A stretch of 64,000 bases of DNA from Pilatotrama ljubarskyi (lineage: Eukaryota; Basidiomycota; Agaricomycetes; Polyporales; Polyporaceae), in assembly GCA_022385805.1 (NCBI GenBank), contig MU277682.1:119049-183048 (forward strand), in the 5' to 3' direction. The notes beneath the pieces are model-generated. The model saw nothing but the letters and a program-made list of their open reading frames with translations. It made no database searches and was not told where the DNA came from. The stretch's first letter is position 1. Each line of letters starts with the position of its first letter. The translations under genes were made by a program, and so were the position numbers. Of this stretch, positions 13,525-25,325 are shown piece after piece.

Positions 13525-16319
13525 ATGTCAGGAAACGAGCCAATCTTGCCGCAGGGTGCGGGGTACGGTGTCGGTGAGTGTGCTTCGCTAGCCTCAGTCC
13601 AGGACGATCCTGATGATCTTTGCTCGGCTTCAGTCGTCGGTATGTGTGAATGTGGATGTAATACGATGCCGGCGGCTTACCAAAGCATAAGGCATCGGCC
13701 TGTTCTTCAGCGCATTCATGCTGGGCCTTACCGCGATCCAGGCGCGGTACACCGGCTTCTCGCCCAAGAACTCCGAGGAGTTCAACAGCGCCTCCCGCAG
13801 CGTCAAGCCGGGTCTTATTGCCTCTGGAATCGTGTCTGCCTGGACGTGGGCTGCTACCCTGGTGAGCTCGTGGCGTACTGACAAGATGTGCATACCTCCT
13901 AATGCGGCTCGATCTCTAGTTGCAATCTAGTGCGGTGGCATACAAGGATGGCATCTCCGGACCGTGGTGGTACGGCTCCGGTGCAACCGTACAGGTCTTG
14001 CTATTTGCTCAGGTTCGCCGCCACCCTAGATACGTACGTCGTACTAGCGCTGACACCGTCGTTCTAGCTTGCGGCCAAGCTCAAGCTCAACGCGCCGCAC
14101 GCGCATACGTGGCTCGAGATCGTCGCAGCACGATGGGGAACTGTCGCCCACTTGGTCTTCATGTTCTTCGGTCTGGCCACGAACGTCATTGTCTCTTCCA
14201 TGCTGATCCTCGGCGGCTCCGCGACGGTCACTTCTCTTACCGGCATGAACACTATTGCGGTAAGTTAATATTTACGAAGATAAATCATGAACGGCGTTCT
14301 GAGTTCATACTGCCCTACAGGCTTGCTTCCTGATCCCTCTCGGCGTCGCTATCTACGTCGTGGTCGGTGGAATGCGCGCCACCTTGCTTTGTGACTAGTA
14401 AGATATCATTTTCCCGCTCGTTCTCTCGCAAGCGCTAACCATCACATGTTCGTACAGCACCCACACAGCAGTGCTCTTCGCCATCATCTTCGTGTTCGTG
14501 TACACGGTGTACGCCACCAGTGACAAGATCGGCAGCTTCCAGGCGATGCACGACCTCCTCAGCAAGGCGTCGGAGGCGGCGCCCGTCTCCGGCAACGCAC
14601 AGGGCTCCTACCTCACCATGCGCTCGAAGAACGGCCTCATCTTCGGCGTGATCAACGTCATCGGGAACTTTGCGACTGTCTTCCAGGACCAGGCGGTATG
14701 GGTCTTTCTCTCGACTCGTCCGGAACTGCCACTGATAGTTCCGCCGTACAGTACTGGCAACGCGCTATCGCGAGTCGCCCCGCGACCTGTGTGAAGGCAT
14801 ACCTCCTCGGCGGCCTCGCGTGGTTCGCCATCCCCTTCATGTTCGCGACGACGCTCGGCCTCTCCGCGGTCGCGCTGCGCGGTGACCCCGCCATGCGCAC
14901 GCTCTCCCCGGAAGACGTGTCTGCGGGTCTGCCCGCGAGCGCGGCCGCTGCGGCGCTCCTCGGGAAGTCTGGTGCCGCTGCGCTGCTCATCGTGCTGTTC
15001 TTGGCCGTCACGTCCGCAACCTCTGCGGAACTCATCGCGGTGTCGTCGATCTTGACGTACGACGTGTACAAGGTCGGCTATGACTGTCTGGTGGTGCATT
15101 GGCGAGCTTTGCTGACGTGGATGCGCAGAAATACTTCAACCCCCAGGCGACGGAGGCGCAGATCCTGAGGGTGTCGCACGCGATGGTCGCCGTCTTCGCC
15201 GTCGTGATGGGTATCCTCGGCCTCATCTTCTACTACATCGGCATCTCCATGGGTTGGCTCTACGTTAGTTCCCTTCTATTCCTCCGCTGCCCTCCTAGCT
15301 GACGAAACGATGTTGCAGGAATTCATGGGCGTGGTGCTGGGATCGGCGGTAGTGCCCATCGCGATGTGCATCACCTGGAAGAAGGCGAACAAGTGGGGTA
15401 GCATTTGCGGTGCCATCGCTGGGTTCTGCGTCGGCATCATCGCGTGGCTCGTCACGACCTCCTCGCTCAACGACGGCGAACTCAGCGTCACTGTAGGTCG
15501 AACCTTCTCAGGTATCGCTTTGAACGAGATGTTGACCTGTTGCCAGACCACTGGCGGTGACCTCGAGATGCTCGCGGGCAACCTCGCGTCCATCGGCGTC
15601 GGCGGCATCGTCACGGTCGTCACGTCTCTCATCGTCAGTCGCCCCTTCTATCTTCACTTGTCATCCTTCCCTGACCCCGTTTCGTTTCTGCAGTGGCCCG
15701 ACAACTTCGACTTCGAAGCCACCCGCGCGATCAACCGCACTGCCGTGCACGAGAAGGACGTCTCCCAGCGGTCCGAGTCCATCGACGACTCCGCGAGCGA
15801 GAAGAAGCGCCCTGCAGCAGCCGTCAGCCTCGAGCCCGTCATCTCAGCGTCCGCCGCTGCAGAGGAAGAAGAGCGCGAGCTCGACCCCGTCGCGCTCAAC
15901 AAGTCCTTCAACATCGCGGCCTGGGCCTCCGTCATCCTCGTGCGTATACCTCTGCCTCTCGTGACGCTTCTTCCTAACGTTGACATGGTGGATGTATGCA
16001 GACGCTGGTGATGCTCATCATCATCCCGCTCCCGCTCTTCTTCGCGCAGACGGTGTACGGCGTGGGCGGGCTCACCGCGTGGGTCGTCATCGGCATGATC
16101 TGGGCGTTCTGCTCCGCCATCGCGGTCGTGCTCTACCCGCTCTGGGAGAGCCGCGCCGCGCTGAGTCTCATCAGCCGCGGGGTCATCAAGGTGAGCATGC
16201 CCTGCCTACTTCCTCTTTGCGCCGTGCGTCGGTGGCTGACGGTGTGAATGACCCTGCAGGATATCTTCACGAGGGGAAGCGGCAAGTTCGTAGAACGGCC
16301 GGCGCACCCCGTTGCATGA
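13525..16319 (+). CDS. DUR3: DUR3-type urea/sodium:solute symporter
   Basis: Fourteen exons (13525-13573, 13634-13639, 13692-13861, 13920-14012, 14068-14259, 14321-14397, 14458-14695, 14752-15072, 15129-15263, 15319-15492, 15547-15633, 15694-15939, 16002-16190, 16260-16319) give 678 aa, the usual DUR3 size. It has many membrane spans, the family motif NSEEFN followed by [25 protein letters not shown], and [12 protein letters not shown] hydrophilic loop (EKKRPAAA...EEEERELDP) lies before the last spans. DUR3 proteins import urea at the plasma membrane when good nitrogen sources are scarce. Exon 2 is only 6 nt and is needed to restore GYGVVVGIG. Upstream GATA motifs fit nitrogen control. Confidence 0.93.
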
Positions 16320-16746
16320 CGAATAGCATGATGCGATGATGGATATGAAGTAAAGAGGATGCCGCTGTATCTACTAGAGTTGTTCTCTGGAGGAGCCCTC
16401 TCATAATTTACCCCAGAGTTATTCACGTACGTTCCTCGCACGATAGGAAGGAATCTTGCGCTGTACGGAAGGATCTGTCGATGAAAGAAGCTCAACTCCG
16501 ACAGTCCGCATGTCCAAGAATAGTATTTACATGTCAGTGCTTGTGCTCCGGATCCAGCATTGGCCAGCTTCGCATTCGAGGCGGCACTTGTACGGGGCGC
16601 GCACGGCTTCCGGCGGGGCTGAGTTCAAGGAACATCATACAGCAACTGCACAACGTAAGGATACACGACAGCGTACGCTCTACCACTAGCAGTAGCAACA
16701 CGACACAGCACCCTCCTCCACACTCCACATCATCCTAATCTGATGC
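16320..16746. other. convergent 3' region of DUR3 and eIF3l
   Basis: About 430 bp between two converging stop codons. No gene is seen; it should contain both 3' UTRs and poly(A) sites. Confidence 0.5.
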
Positions 16747-19186
16747 TCAAGCCGCCTTCGCGCTCCCCCAAGCGACCTTCTGCCCGCCTGTCCTCGCGGG
16801 CGCAGGAGCGGCAGGCTGCGCGTCGCCAGGCTTGCCGGCGGCGTCGCCCTGCTGCTGGGCCGCAGGCTTGGGCGGGATGGGCAGGGGCGCATTGCGGAGG
16901 GTGTCGAGGACGCGCTGCGCGTGCTCCGTGTTGCGGATGAACCAGCCGGCGTACCGCCTGCCGACCGTGGACTCTGCGATGTGGACCATGTTCTACGAAC
17001 GCGCACGTCAGCGGCTTCGCCCCGGACCAGACACGATATGGGGGAGAGGGACGCACCTCGTTGATGACAAAGTCCAGATCGCTCGTGGACGTGATCTGCC
17101 CGTCTAGGAGGCCCTTCTCGTTCTCGACGCGGCTCACGCTGCGGCTCGCCTGCTTCATGACCATGAGCTGTTGCACCATCTCCTCCTCGTCCGCGTCGAG
17201 GAAGTTCGCGAGCTTCGACGCGTCGAGGCTCGTGTACAACTTCAGGAAGCTGCGCAGCGTCGGCACGGGCGCCTGCGCGCGCACCTCGTCGAGGAAGAGC
17301 TGCAGGTGCCGCTGCGCGGGCTCGACCGGCGGCTCGTCGATGTACGCCTGGAGGAGCTCCGGGTCGTCGTACGGCGGCGGGTTCGCGGCGATGAACTTGG
17401 GGCACGCGTAGAGGAAGAGTTCCTCGAACGCGGGGATGCCCTCCTCTCTAAGGGCGGAACGGAACGTCAATATCCGCGTCTGTTTGCTGCACCGGTGATG
17501 CAACAGGGTTGCAGGAGGATGTCCCACTCACCCCCTCGACATCTTGGAGAACTGCTCGCCGTACCGCTCCTTCACGATGTTGGAGATGTTATCATCGACG
17601 CGGGTAGGCGACAGAGCGTTGCAGATCGCGAAGAGCGCGTACATCCGGTCCGCGGTCTTGTTGATCTGCAGGTTCATGAGTAAGCGAAGTCCGAGGCTTG
17701 TGAAGCGGCTCAGTCTTACCTGATCGTACTGGTAACTCCTCGTGTGGTATTGCCGCATTCGGAGGATGAAGTTGAGGATGGAGACGAACGCGCGAATCGC
17801 GTCCGGATATCTCCTGAGCATGATGTAGCAGAACCCGACGTAGTAGTACGTCGTCACATGGCAAGCGGTGACACGGGTAAACGGCGACTGGACAGCCCCG
17901 AAGTCAGCTCACATTCGCGCTTGTACAGATATAAAAACTGAGGACCGTACCTTCTGGTTAAGCTCGACATTCTCCATCACCTTTAGAGCGAGCGTGAAGT
18001 CACCGAGCAAGCTGTGTACCCGGAGAAGGCCGATGATGCTAAAGTAGCCGAGCAGCTTGTACAGCGGCCGAGTGCCGTACTCTCCAACAATTTCACTGCA
18101 AATCTGAGGGTCAACATCCAGTGCAGATGCCATTCACCAGGAAACGTACGCAATCTCCTCGGCGCTCTTGCCCTCCTGAAGAGCGACGAGGTGCTCGTTG
18201 ATTTTTGACTTTTGAATCAGGGAGTAAAGGACGTTCAGTACACTGTACGAGCTCCACACCTAGAAGAACATCTGTCAGAGACCGTTATCGCAAGCGTACC
18301 GCTGTGAACACCGCTCACCTGACTGCCCTCCGCAAGCAAAGCCAGCTCCTCCTCGGTCTTGTTCTTGACCTTCGATCGCCAAACGCAGAAGGACTGGAAT
18401 TGATAAATGAACTCGTCAATGATGTCCCACAACCACTGCTCGGGGAGTTCCAGAGGGACGGGGCCATCGGAGTCTGTCGGGAGCCACATGAGTTCGCGAA
18501 AGCGTTAAATGGGCACGTGAACATACTTAGAAGGTAGTTGAACAGCTCGCAGCTGTTCTCGTACGAATGGAAGCGATCGTCGATGTCCGGGGTGAGTCTT
18601 GAGTAGACGTGACGGTAGTAGAGTTCGCGGTAGAGGATGAGGAAAATCTGGTCTGCATAAGGGACACGTACATGATGAGCATGATGAGCAAAGCCCATAC
18701 AGCTATGTAGAGGACGCACCGTCGTTGACGAGGGGCGCGATGACCTCTGCCTCCGGCCACTCAGTTTTGGAGTAGAACTTCTCGGTCAATCGGTTCCAGC
18801 CGCTCTCGTATGCAACAGTAATTTCGGCGAGGTTGTTCTCGAGGACGGCTTGGTGGAAATGCGCAATGAACTGCAGCGGGGTTGGATCGCGTACACATTT
18901 GCAGGACATGCTTGTCACTCACTCGTTTTACGACGTCAGGGATCTGCGCAAAGGCCTGCTGCTGTGCGACCTGCTGCTGCATGGCAATCAGGGTAGCTTC
19001 GTCTATCCTGGGCTGCGCTAAAGGCAGGCATGATTCAATGCTGGGTACATGCAGGAGATTGGCATGGTGCACACCGTCATCATAGAGACCGTTCTGCCCG
19101 TAAGTGCCGATGGCCAGATTGAGGTCGACGTCCTGGAGATCCTCGTCAAGTTCCGCGTCCCAGAGAGCTTTGCGGTGCTGAGCCAT
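16747..19186 (-). CDS. translation initiation factor eIF3 subunit L
   Basis: Eleven exons (16747-16992, 17057-17447, 17532-17665, 17720-17887, 17951-18095, 18150-18259, 18319-18473, 18527-18652, 18720-18870, 18923-19017, 19075-19186) give 610 aa. Family blocks are in order: [81 protein letters not shown], and a C-terminal PCI-type region ([20 protein letters not shown]). It ends in an Ala/Pro/Gln-rich tail. eIF3l is a cytoplasmic scaffold subunit of the eIF3 complex on the 40S ribosome. It is present in filamentous fungi but absent from budding yeast. All junctions keep frame. Confidence 0.95.
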
Positions 19187-20077
19187 TTGTGCAGACTGAG
19201 AGGGAGGAGAGAGCAGTAGAGCCGGGGAAAGGACCGGAGAGAGACAGATACGCGCACGCCGAGCGCAGTTGCAGCAGCTCACAAAAATTCGGGTGAGCGC
19301 ACACCGTTCCCAGCCCCCGAGCACCCCGATGCGGCACCAGACCTGTCCACATTAGGGAGTTCTTTCCGTTTATGGCAGGTATGAATGCACATTGTACGCT
19401 TCTGCGACTCTACTGCACTCACCCGCTCCGAGTGCACGGGCTCTGCACGGCTTCGGCTTCTCCTTCACGAACGGCTGAGCTCGTCTTTTATTTCTCCGCG
19501 GCGTGTCTTTTTCTGCGGTCTGCTGGCTCCTTACACTCATTTCTGCTCGGCTTGGTCAACTTGAAGGATCCGTGTCGACTGACATGACTATTCTCGTTAG
19601 CGGTACCAGCTCGCCAGGTCTGACGGGGCCCTCCAACCTCCTGCGAATACTTGAATCCGCATCCCGGCGGACGAAGCGACGCTTGAAACAACGCGCTCAG
19701 CGTCCTGCGCTTCAAACAGCAGACGAGCTCGCTGCTGCCCGGTTTGCCTCAGATCTGGTTGATTCCTCACAGCCATCGCAGCATGAACCAGGCCCATCCA
19801 TTCTCCCCGTCGACCGTTCTCCCTCCTTCCACGGCGGTCAAACAGCTTCACCTCTCCATACCCAAGTACACAACCATGAGCCAAAGCAGGGCCGCGGTGC
19901 CGCCCACCGCGAAGGCGATCGACCAAGAGTATGTCCGCGATCGGCTGCGTTCTTTACCACACCACTCAGCCCAGGGACCTGCTGTAGACGCGTACTTCAG
20001 ACTCGACGAGGCCACTCCGGCCAAGTCCCTTCAAATGCTCCCCTAGCCCCAGGGTAGGGTCAACGCTCCTAACGACG
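19187..20077. other. intergenic region, may include 5' exons of the nucleotidyltransferase gene
   Basis: Two open plus-strand frames cross this 890 bp: one from an ATG at 19584 (MTILVSGTSS...) and one overlapping about 19870-20043. Either could supply an N-terminal exon for the terminal nucleotidyltransferase, but I could not find a donor/acceptor pair that joins them convincingly, so they are left uncalled. The promoter of eIF3l on the minus strand must also lie here. Confidence 0.35.
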
Positions 20078-21657
20078 ATGAACGCTATTGCCCGAGAGGA
20101 CATCGCCGACACGCCACTGCGAGCCTCTCCAGAGAAAAGCTGGCGTACTCCCCGTTTGCACGAGCGTACCCATGTACTGCTCGAGCCCGCCGTCCCGTCA
20201 CAGCCAATGGAGCAGTGGTCGATGCAGTCCAAAAAGGAAGCTCGCACGCGCACACTGCAGAAGCTACGGGATGTAGTTCAAGAACACTATGGACCCCAGT
20301 ACTCCGTGCATCCATTCGGCAGTACCTGCTACGGTGCGGGGAGCTGGACGAGCGACGTCGACGTCGCGATATACGTAGGTCTTCACCAAGCCACTGTGGT
20401 GACCGGGTACGATGAGAGCTACAGGACGCAGAGAGGCCTTATGGAATTGCACCGGGCGATAATCGAGAGCTACCCAGTACGTGTTCGTGTAGCCACTTGT
20501 CGGCACTGCTAAAGGCCGACTGTCTTCAGCGATATACAACGTCAGGTAATGTCGGTATCTCGATCACTGCCTCCTTCGTACTCAGTCTCGTAGCAATCTC
20601 GGGCGACGATTGAAGTTGTGCGGATATCAGGACGTGAAGTGGGTGCGGGCGGCCGTCCCGATCGGTAAGACCTCCGTCCTCACCCTCACTTGCTGCATGC
20701 TCCCGCTCGGCTCACATACCCGCCTCTGTTTCCAGTGAAGTGCAGAGATCCCGAGACAGGCGTCTCATGCGACGTGAACGTCAACAACCGACTCGGGGTG
20801 TACAACACCGCGCTCATCCGGCAGTACTGCTTACGTCTGCCGTATCTCGCCGCGCTCCTCCGGAACGTCAAGGCATTCATCAAGTCCGTCGACCTCAACA
20901 ACCCCGCCCAGAACGATCGCGGGCAGCCCACGTCCTTCAGCAGCTACGCCATCACTCTCATGACGATCGCGTTACTGCAGGTGCGCGACTCCTTCCGCTC
21001 ATCCCTCACCCATCCATTCTCACCAGCTACTGTTTTCTTTCGCGCTCCGCTGGCATGTGTCCTCATTCATTCTCTCTTGCATCCGACAGAACAAGGGACA
21101 CGCGCCCAATCTGCAAGAAGACCCGGAGCTGATCGTCGACACGTACTTCTGGGAGAACCGCTTCGGCCTACACCGCCCGCTGCCCGTCCGCTTTGGCCGA
21201 TGCAGAAAGTGGGTGCGCCCCGCGAGTTCCCCGCCTATGATGCAGTCCTGGCTTCAGTAAGAATCCCACCCTGCGGCACGTCGTAGCTATGGCAGGCTTG
21301 CTGACGGCGTCGGTCTGGTTTGCTGCTGCAGGTTCTGGGGATACCAGTTTGACTACGCCAAGTACGCGATCAGCGTGCGCGACGGCGGCTTCATCGAGCG
21401 GCCCGCGGTCATCCCGCGCGAATGGGGCCACAAGAACGGCGAGCACAACCGCGAGCGCGGGCGCATCGCCGTCTTGGACCCTCTCACTGGCCGGGTGAGT
21501 GACGAGCTACCTCTCCGCGGTTCGCGGCGCGTGGTCCGGACGTATGCTGACGCGCTGCGCGCCCGCTTAGAATTGCACGTTTGCGATCTTGCCGAGCGTA
21601 CTGGAGCAGTTCGTGCTGGAGTGTCAGAAGGAGCTGTTAAAGTGGGAGGGACGGTAG
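20078..21657 (+). CDS. Cid1/TUT-type terminal nucleotidyltransferase (PAP-associated domain)
   Basis: Exons 20078-20374, 20425-20476, 20530-20545, 20594-20664, 20736-20980, 21090-21256, 21332-21494 and 21571-21657 give 365 aa from the ATG used here. The nucleotidyltransferase fold is visible: FGSTCYGAGSWTSDVDVAIYD with the GS signature and the first two catalytic Asp, and a third Asp in VSCDVNVNN. The central PAP/25A-associated part includes SFSSYAITLMTIALLQ and FWGYQFDYAKYAISVRDGG. Such enzymes add uridines or adenosines to RNA 3' ends. Exon 3 is only 16 nt (restores IYNVSNLGRRL). The true N-terminus is uncertain and may extend to about 19584. Confidence 0.82.
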
Positions 21658-21941
21658 CGCAGGAAATATATCGCTTGTGGGACCTTTGCGTTCGGTGCGG
21701 AGGACACCGGCACACATCGCCTCGCTCAGCGGGAGGATCTGGTCCATACCGTAGCGACGAACCCACCTTGCAGCGAGAATGCTCAACTAGGGCGAGCTCA
21801 CGAATGCCGTCTGATGACAGTACGGCATAGGCCACTCAGGATGTCAGGCAGTGGTGGCAGTAACGTCATGAAGACCATACCGCGAACGTCAGAACAGCGC
21901 AGATACGCACAGCCTACAAAAGCGCTACAAGAGTACTGGAT

Positions 21942-24900
21942 CTACTTCCCGCGTGTCTTCTTCATCTTTCGCTCTTTGCGCTTCCGTCCAATGAGCGAAC
22001 CGACCTTCTTCCCCGCCTTGTCCTCGCCTTTCGAGGGCGATGATGGCGCAACGGAAGGCTTGGAAGGATCGGACACCCGACGTTTCTTCTTGGGTGGACG
22101 CTCCTCTGCATCTTCGCTCTTTATGCTGGGAAGTGACTGCCGCCGCTGCAGCTTCTTGTCGGCGCGGGCCTGTAGATGGGGGAGCGAGCCATCAGCAAGG
22201 CATTCGCCTGTACGACAATGCAGGAGACTAACCGCTTTCTGGTCCTTGCCGGTCTTTTCGTTCTTCTCCTCCCGTGAACGCTTCACGCCCTTGGCAGCGG
22301 ACTCCCCAGGTTTCACCCCCTTCTGCTGCGCCGTGCGCCGCTGGACGACCTGGATGTTCTCGATGGAGAACTCCACGATGAGAGTACCCCTGCTCTTCGG
22401 GGGAACGCCCTTCTCGAGCTCGTCCCGGATGCGCTTGATGCGCTGCTCGTCGCGCTTCGCCGGCTCCTTCTTCTTCTCCGCCTGGATCAGGTCCTCGAGC
22501 TCCGCGCGCCACCACGTCTCGAACAGCTTGCCGACGGCGAGGTTGTTGTTCGCCCAGCGCAGGACGCGCAGCGCGTCCGCATGCGTCATCATCTCGACGA
22601 AGCCGTAGCCCTTGCTCCGGCCCTTGCCCGTGACGGGGTCGACGCGGTCTTGCTGACGCACGATCTTGGCTTGCTTGACGCCTGTGGGACGGCCGCCCTT
22701 CTTGCCCTTGAAGACCTTGCCCTTCCTTCCCTTCTTGGGCGACGCACCCTCCTCGTCTTCGTCCTCTTCCATCTTGACGTCGGCCTTGTCGGCCTTGGTC
22801 TCGTCTTCGCCCTCTGGCGTAGGCTCGGCGAGCTCGTCCGCCGTGAGCGGCTCGCGTTTGCCTTCCTTCACCTCGGCCTCGAAGGCGCGCACTGCGTGGA
22901 TGGCGAGCCGCTTGAGCATGCGCTCGGTCACGAAGAGCGGGAGCTGGCGGACGCTGAGACGTGTCCGCGAGACGAACAGCGAGGGGTTGGAGCGGAGTAG
23001 GGCACGGCGGGCGTTGAAGGACTGTGTCCGCTTCTCGACCTCCGCAGGAGGGAGGAGCTCCGCTGCTGGAGTGTTCGGCAAGATGACTAGCACACGATGT
23101 CGCTTCAGCAGGAGCTATGCGGGAAACCAAGGCAATACACGTACTGCCTTCGCGCAGGAGATAAAGGTTGCGCTTGTCCGCCTTCTCCCGCTGCCGTTCT
23201 CCGATCTCCTTCAGCCTGGTGGCCTCGTCCCGGGTGACTGCACGGCTGACGTCTAGCGTGCGGCCATGCAACACAAGATTCTTAGCGACCGACGCGGACG
23301 GGTCGGGGGTGAGGAGTGACGGCATCTTGAAGGGATTCTTCTTGACCTGTGTGTGTTCGTCAGGATATACAACTGTGAGACTACCCAGCACGATACTTAC
23401 GACCACGGGGTCGTTGCCGACGGTCTCGGCGCGTAGAATATTGCTTTGCTCGATGGCCTTGTCGGCGTCCTCTTTGTTCCAGAAGCATACAAAGCCAGTC
23501 CCTCTGGAGCGACCGGTAACCGCGTCCATGGTGATGCGGGCGTATCGTAGAGGCCCAAATGCGCGGAACCTGCGGACATCATGAGCACCTAGGACCAGCT
23601 AAGCAGAAAATTGTGCTTACAGGGTGCGCAGCTCGTCCTCGGTCGCCTCAAACGGCACATTGCGGATGAAAAGTGTCGTACCGACCTCCGGTGGCGGTAA
23701 CGTCGGCTTGGCGGGCTTCTGCTGGTCCTCGTAAGTCGACTCGTCGGCCGAGGAGCCCTCATGGCTCTCTTCGGAGTCGCTCTCGTCAGATTCGCCGTCA
23801 TGTACGCCGAGGTGCTCGTCCTCCGATCCGCTCTCGTCACTCTCCTCGTCCGACCCATCTGAATCGCCGGAGTCGTCACCGCTTTCGCTTGCCGACCCCA
23901 TCTCCACGTCCTCCTCCTCGTCCTGATGCACCTCCTGCTTTGCCTTCTCCGCCTCCCATTTATCTTTGCTCAACGCCCAATCCACCGAGATCACTCTCCG
24001 CCGTGCACGCCCCTCCTCCTTTTCATCCTCGTCTTCCTCTCCTTCGCCATCCTCGCCGGCGCCGGCGCCCTGGGCCTTGCGCTTCTTCTCTTCCCTCCGC
24101 TGCTTCTTCTTTTTCTGCTTGTCCGAAATGAGCGCTTCAGCCATGCCGGCCTCGACGGTCATGCCGTTGCATTTCTCCAGTGCTTTCTCCGCGTCCTTCC
24201 GGCTGAGGAACCAGACGAAGGCGAAGCCTTTTATGCGTGGACGAGGCTTGCTAGAGCCTTCCTCCTGCTTCACTTCTTCCTCTTTGATGTCCTCTTTCTT
24301 AGTCTCCGACGCTAGCGGGATGTGGACGGAGTAAATGGGGCCATAGGGCAGGAAGATGGCGCGGAGGTCTTGCTCTGTGATGTCGAAGGGGAGGTTGCGG
24401 ACGATCAGACGGCTATTGCGGTTGGGGGCGGGACTCGGTTTTGACGGAGCTGCATTGGCGGAGGGCTCAGGCTTCTTCCCGGTCTTCGCCAGACCGTCTA
24501 ACCGCTTTTTGAGCGTAGCAGAGAGAAGCGAGCCCTTGAAGACGTGTGCGTGCAGTTTGCTCACTGCTTCGTTTGCTGCGGCAGGAGTCTCGAAAACCGC
24601 ATGTGCTGACATCCACGGTTGAGTTTCGTGATCACGCGGAGTAGCTTCGCGTAGCTGAACAACGTACCGGTGGTGCAGTCTTCGTCTCCAGACACTGACT
24701 TCACGGGCCATTCTACCTTCTCCGCGCCCTGTATCTTCCGCACTTTCTTCCAGAGGGTCTTGGAATCGACGCCTGCGGGCAGACCAGAGATGACAACCGT
24801 GCGGATAGCGAGAGGGTCTGAAGGGCCTGCAGGTCTGGACGGTCGAGGCGCGGCCGGCTTGCTCGTAGTCTTCTTGGGCTCTTCTGCGTGTTCGTGGTCC

Positions 24901-25325
24901 TTGTTCTACATAATCCGGAGTCGGCCTAACGCCTCACACTCTGATTGCGATGAACATACCTTGCTCCCCGCCCACTGTACTCTCAGAGCACGACCGTCGA
25001 GCGTGATGCCCTCCTTGCTGATCTTGTCAATCGCCATAGCCGCATCCTCGCGAATGGCGAAGGAGACATAGCCGACGCCCTTCGACACGCCAGTGCCCTG
25101 CTCGAGTACGACGAATGCCGTCCGCACAGGCGCAATGTCCGAGAATAGGGTTTTGAGATCCGTGGATGTTGCAGTATATGGCAGGTTAGACACAAAGAGT
25201 GTCGACCTGTGCTACCCTCAGAAAGCGGACCAACGGTGGAACGTAGACTGCGAGACGGACCCGTGAGGCTTCTCCTGCCCTTCATCTTGGTTCTCCCTCT
25301 CCTTCCTCTTGCCCAAAGTCGACAT
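21942..25325 (-). CDS. NOP4: nucleolar multi-RRM protein NOP4/RBM28
   Basis: Eight exons (21942-22169, 22233-23086, 23145-23346, 23401-23569, 23621-24605, 24668-24905, 24960-25206, 25261-25325) give 995 aa. RRM cores are seen in order: STLFVSNLPYTATSTDL (near 24), RTVVISGLPAG (~150), RLIVRNLPFDITEQDLRAIF (~255), TTLFIRNVPFEATEDELRTL (~500), and a degenerate final one (RLSVRQLPLFVTERMLKRL). A long Asp/Glu/Ser-rich stretch separates RRM3 and RRM4, and the C-terminus is Lys/Arg-rich (RKRKERKMKKTRGK), fitting a nucleolar protein. Nop4/RBM28 is needed for 27S pre-rRNA processing and 60S assembly. It is longer than yeast Nop4 mainly because of the acidic insert. A telobox-like motif lies upstream. 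Confidence 0.93.
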
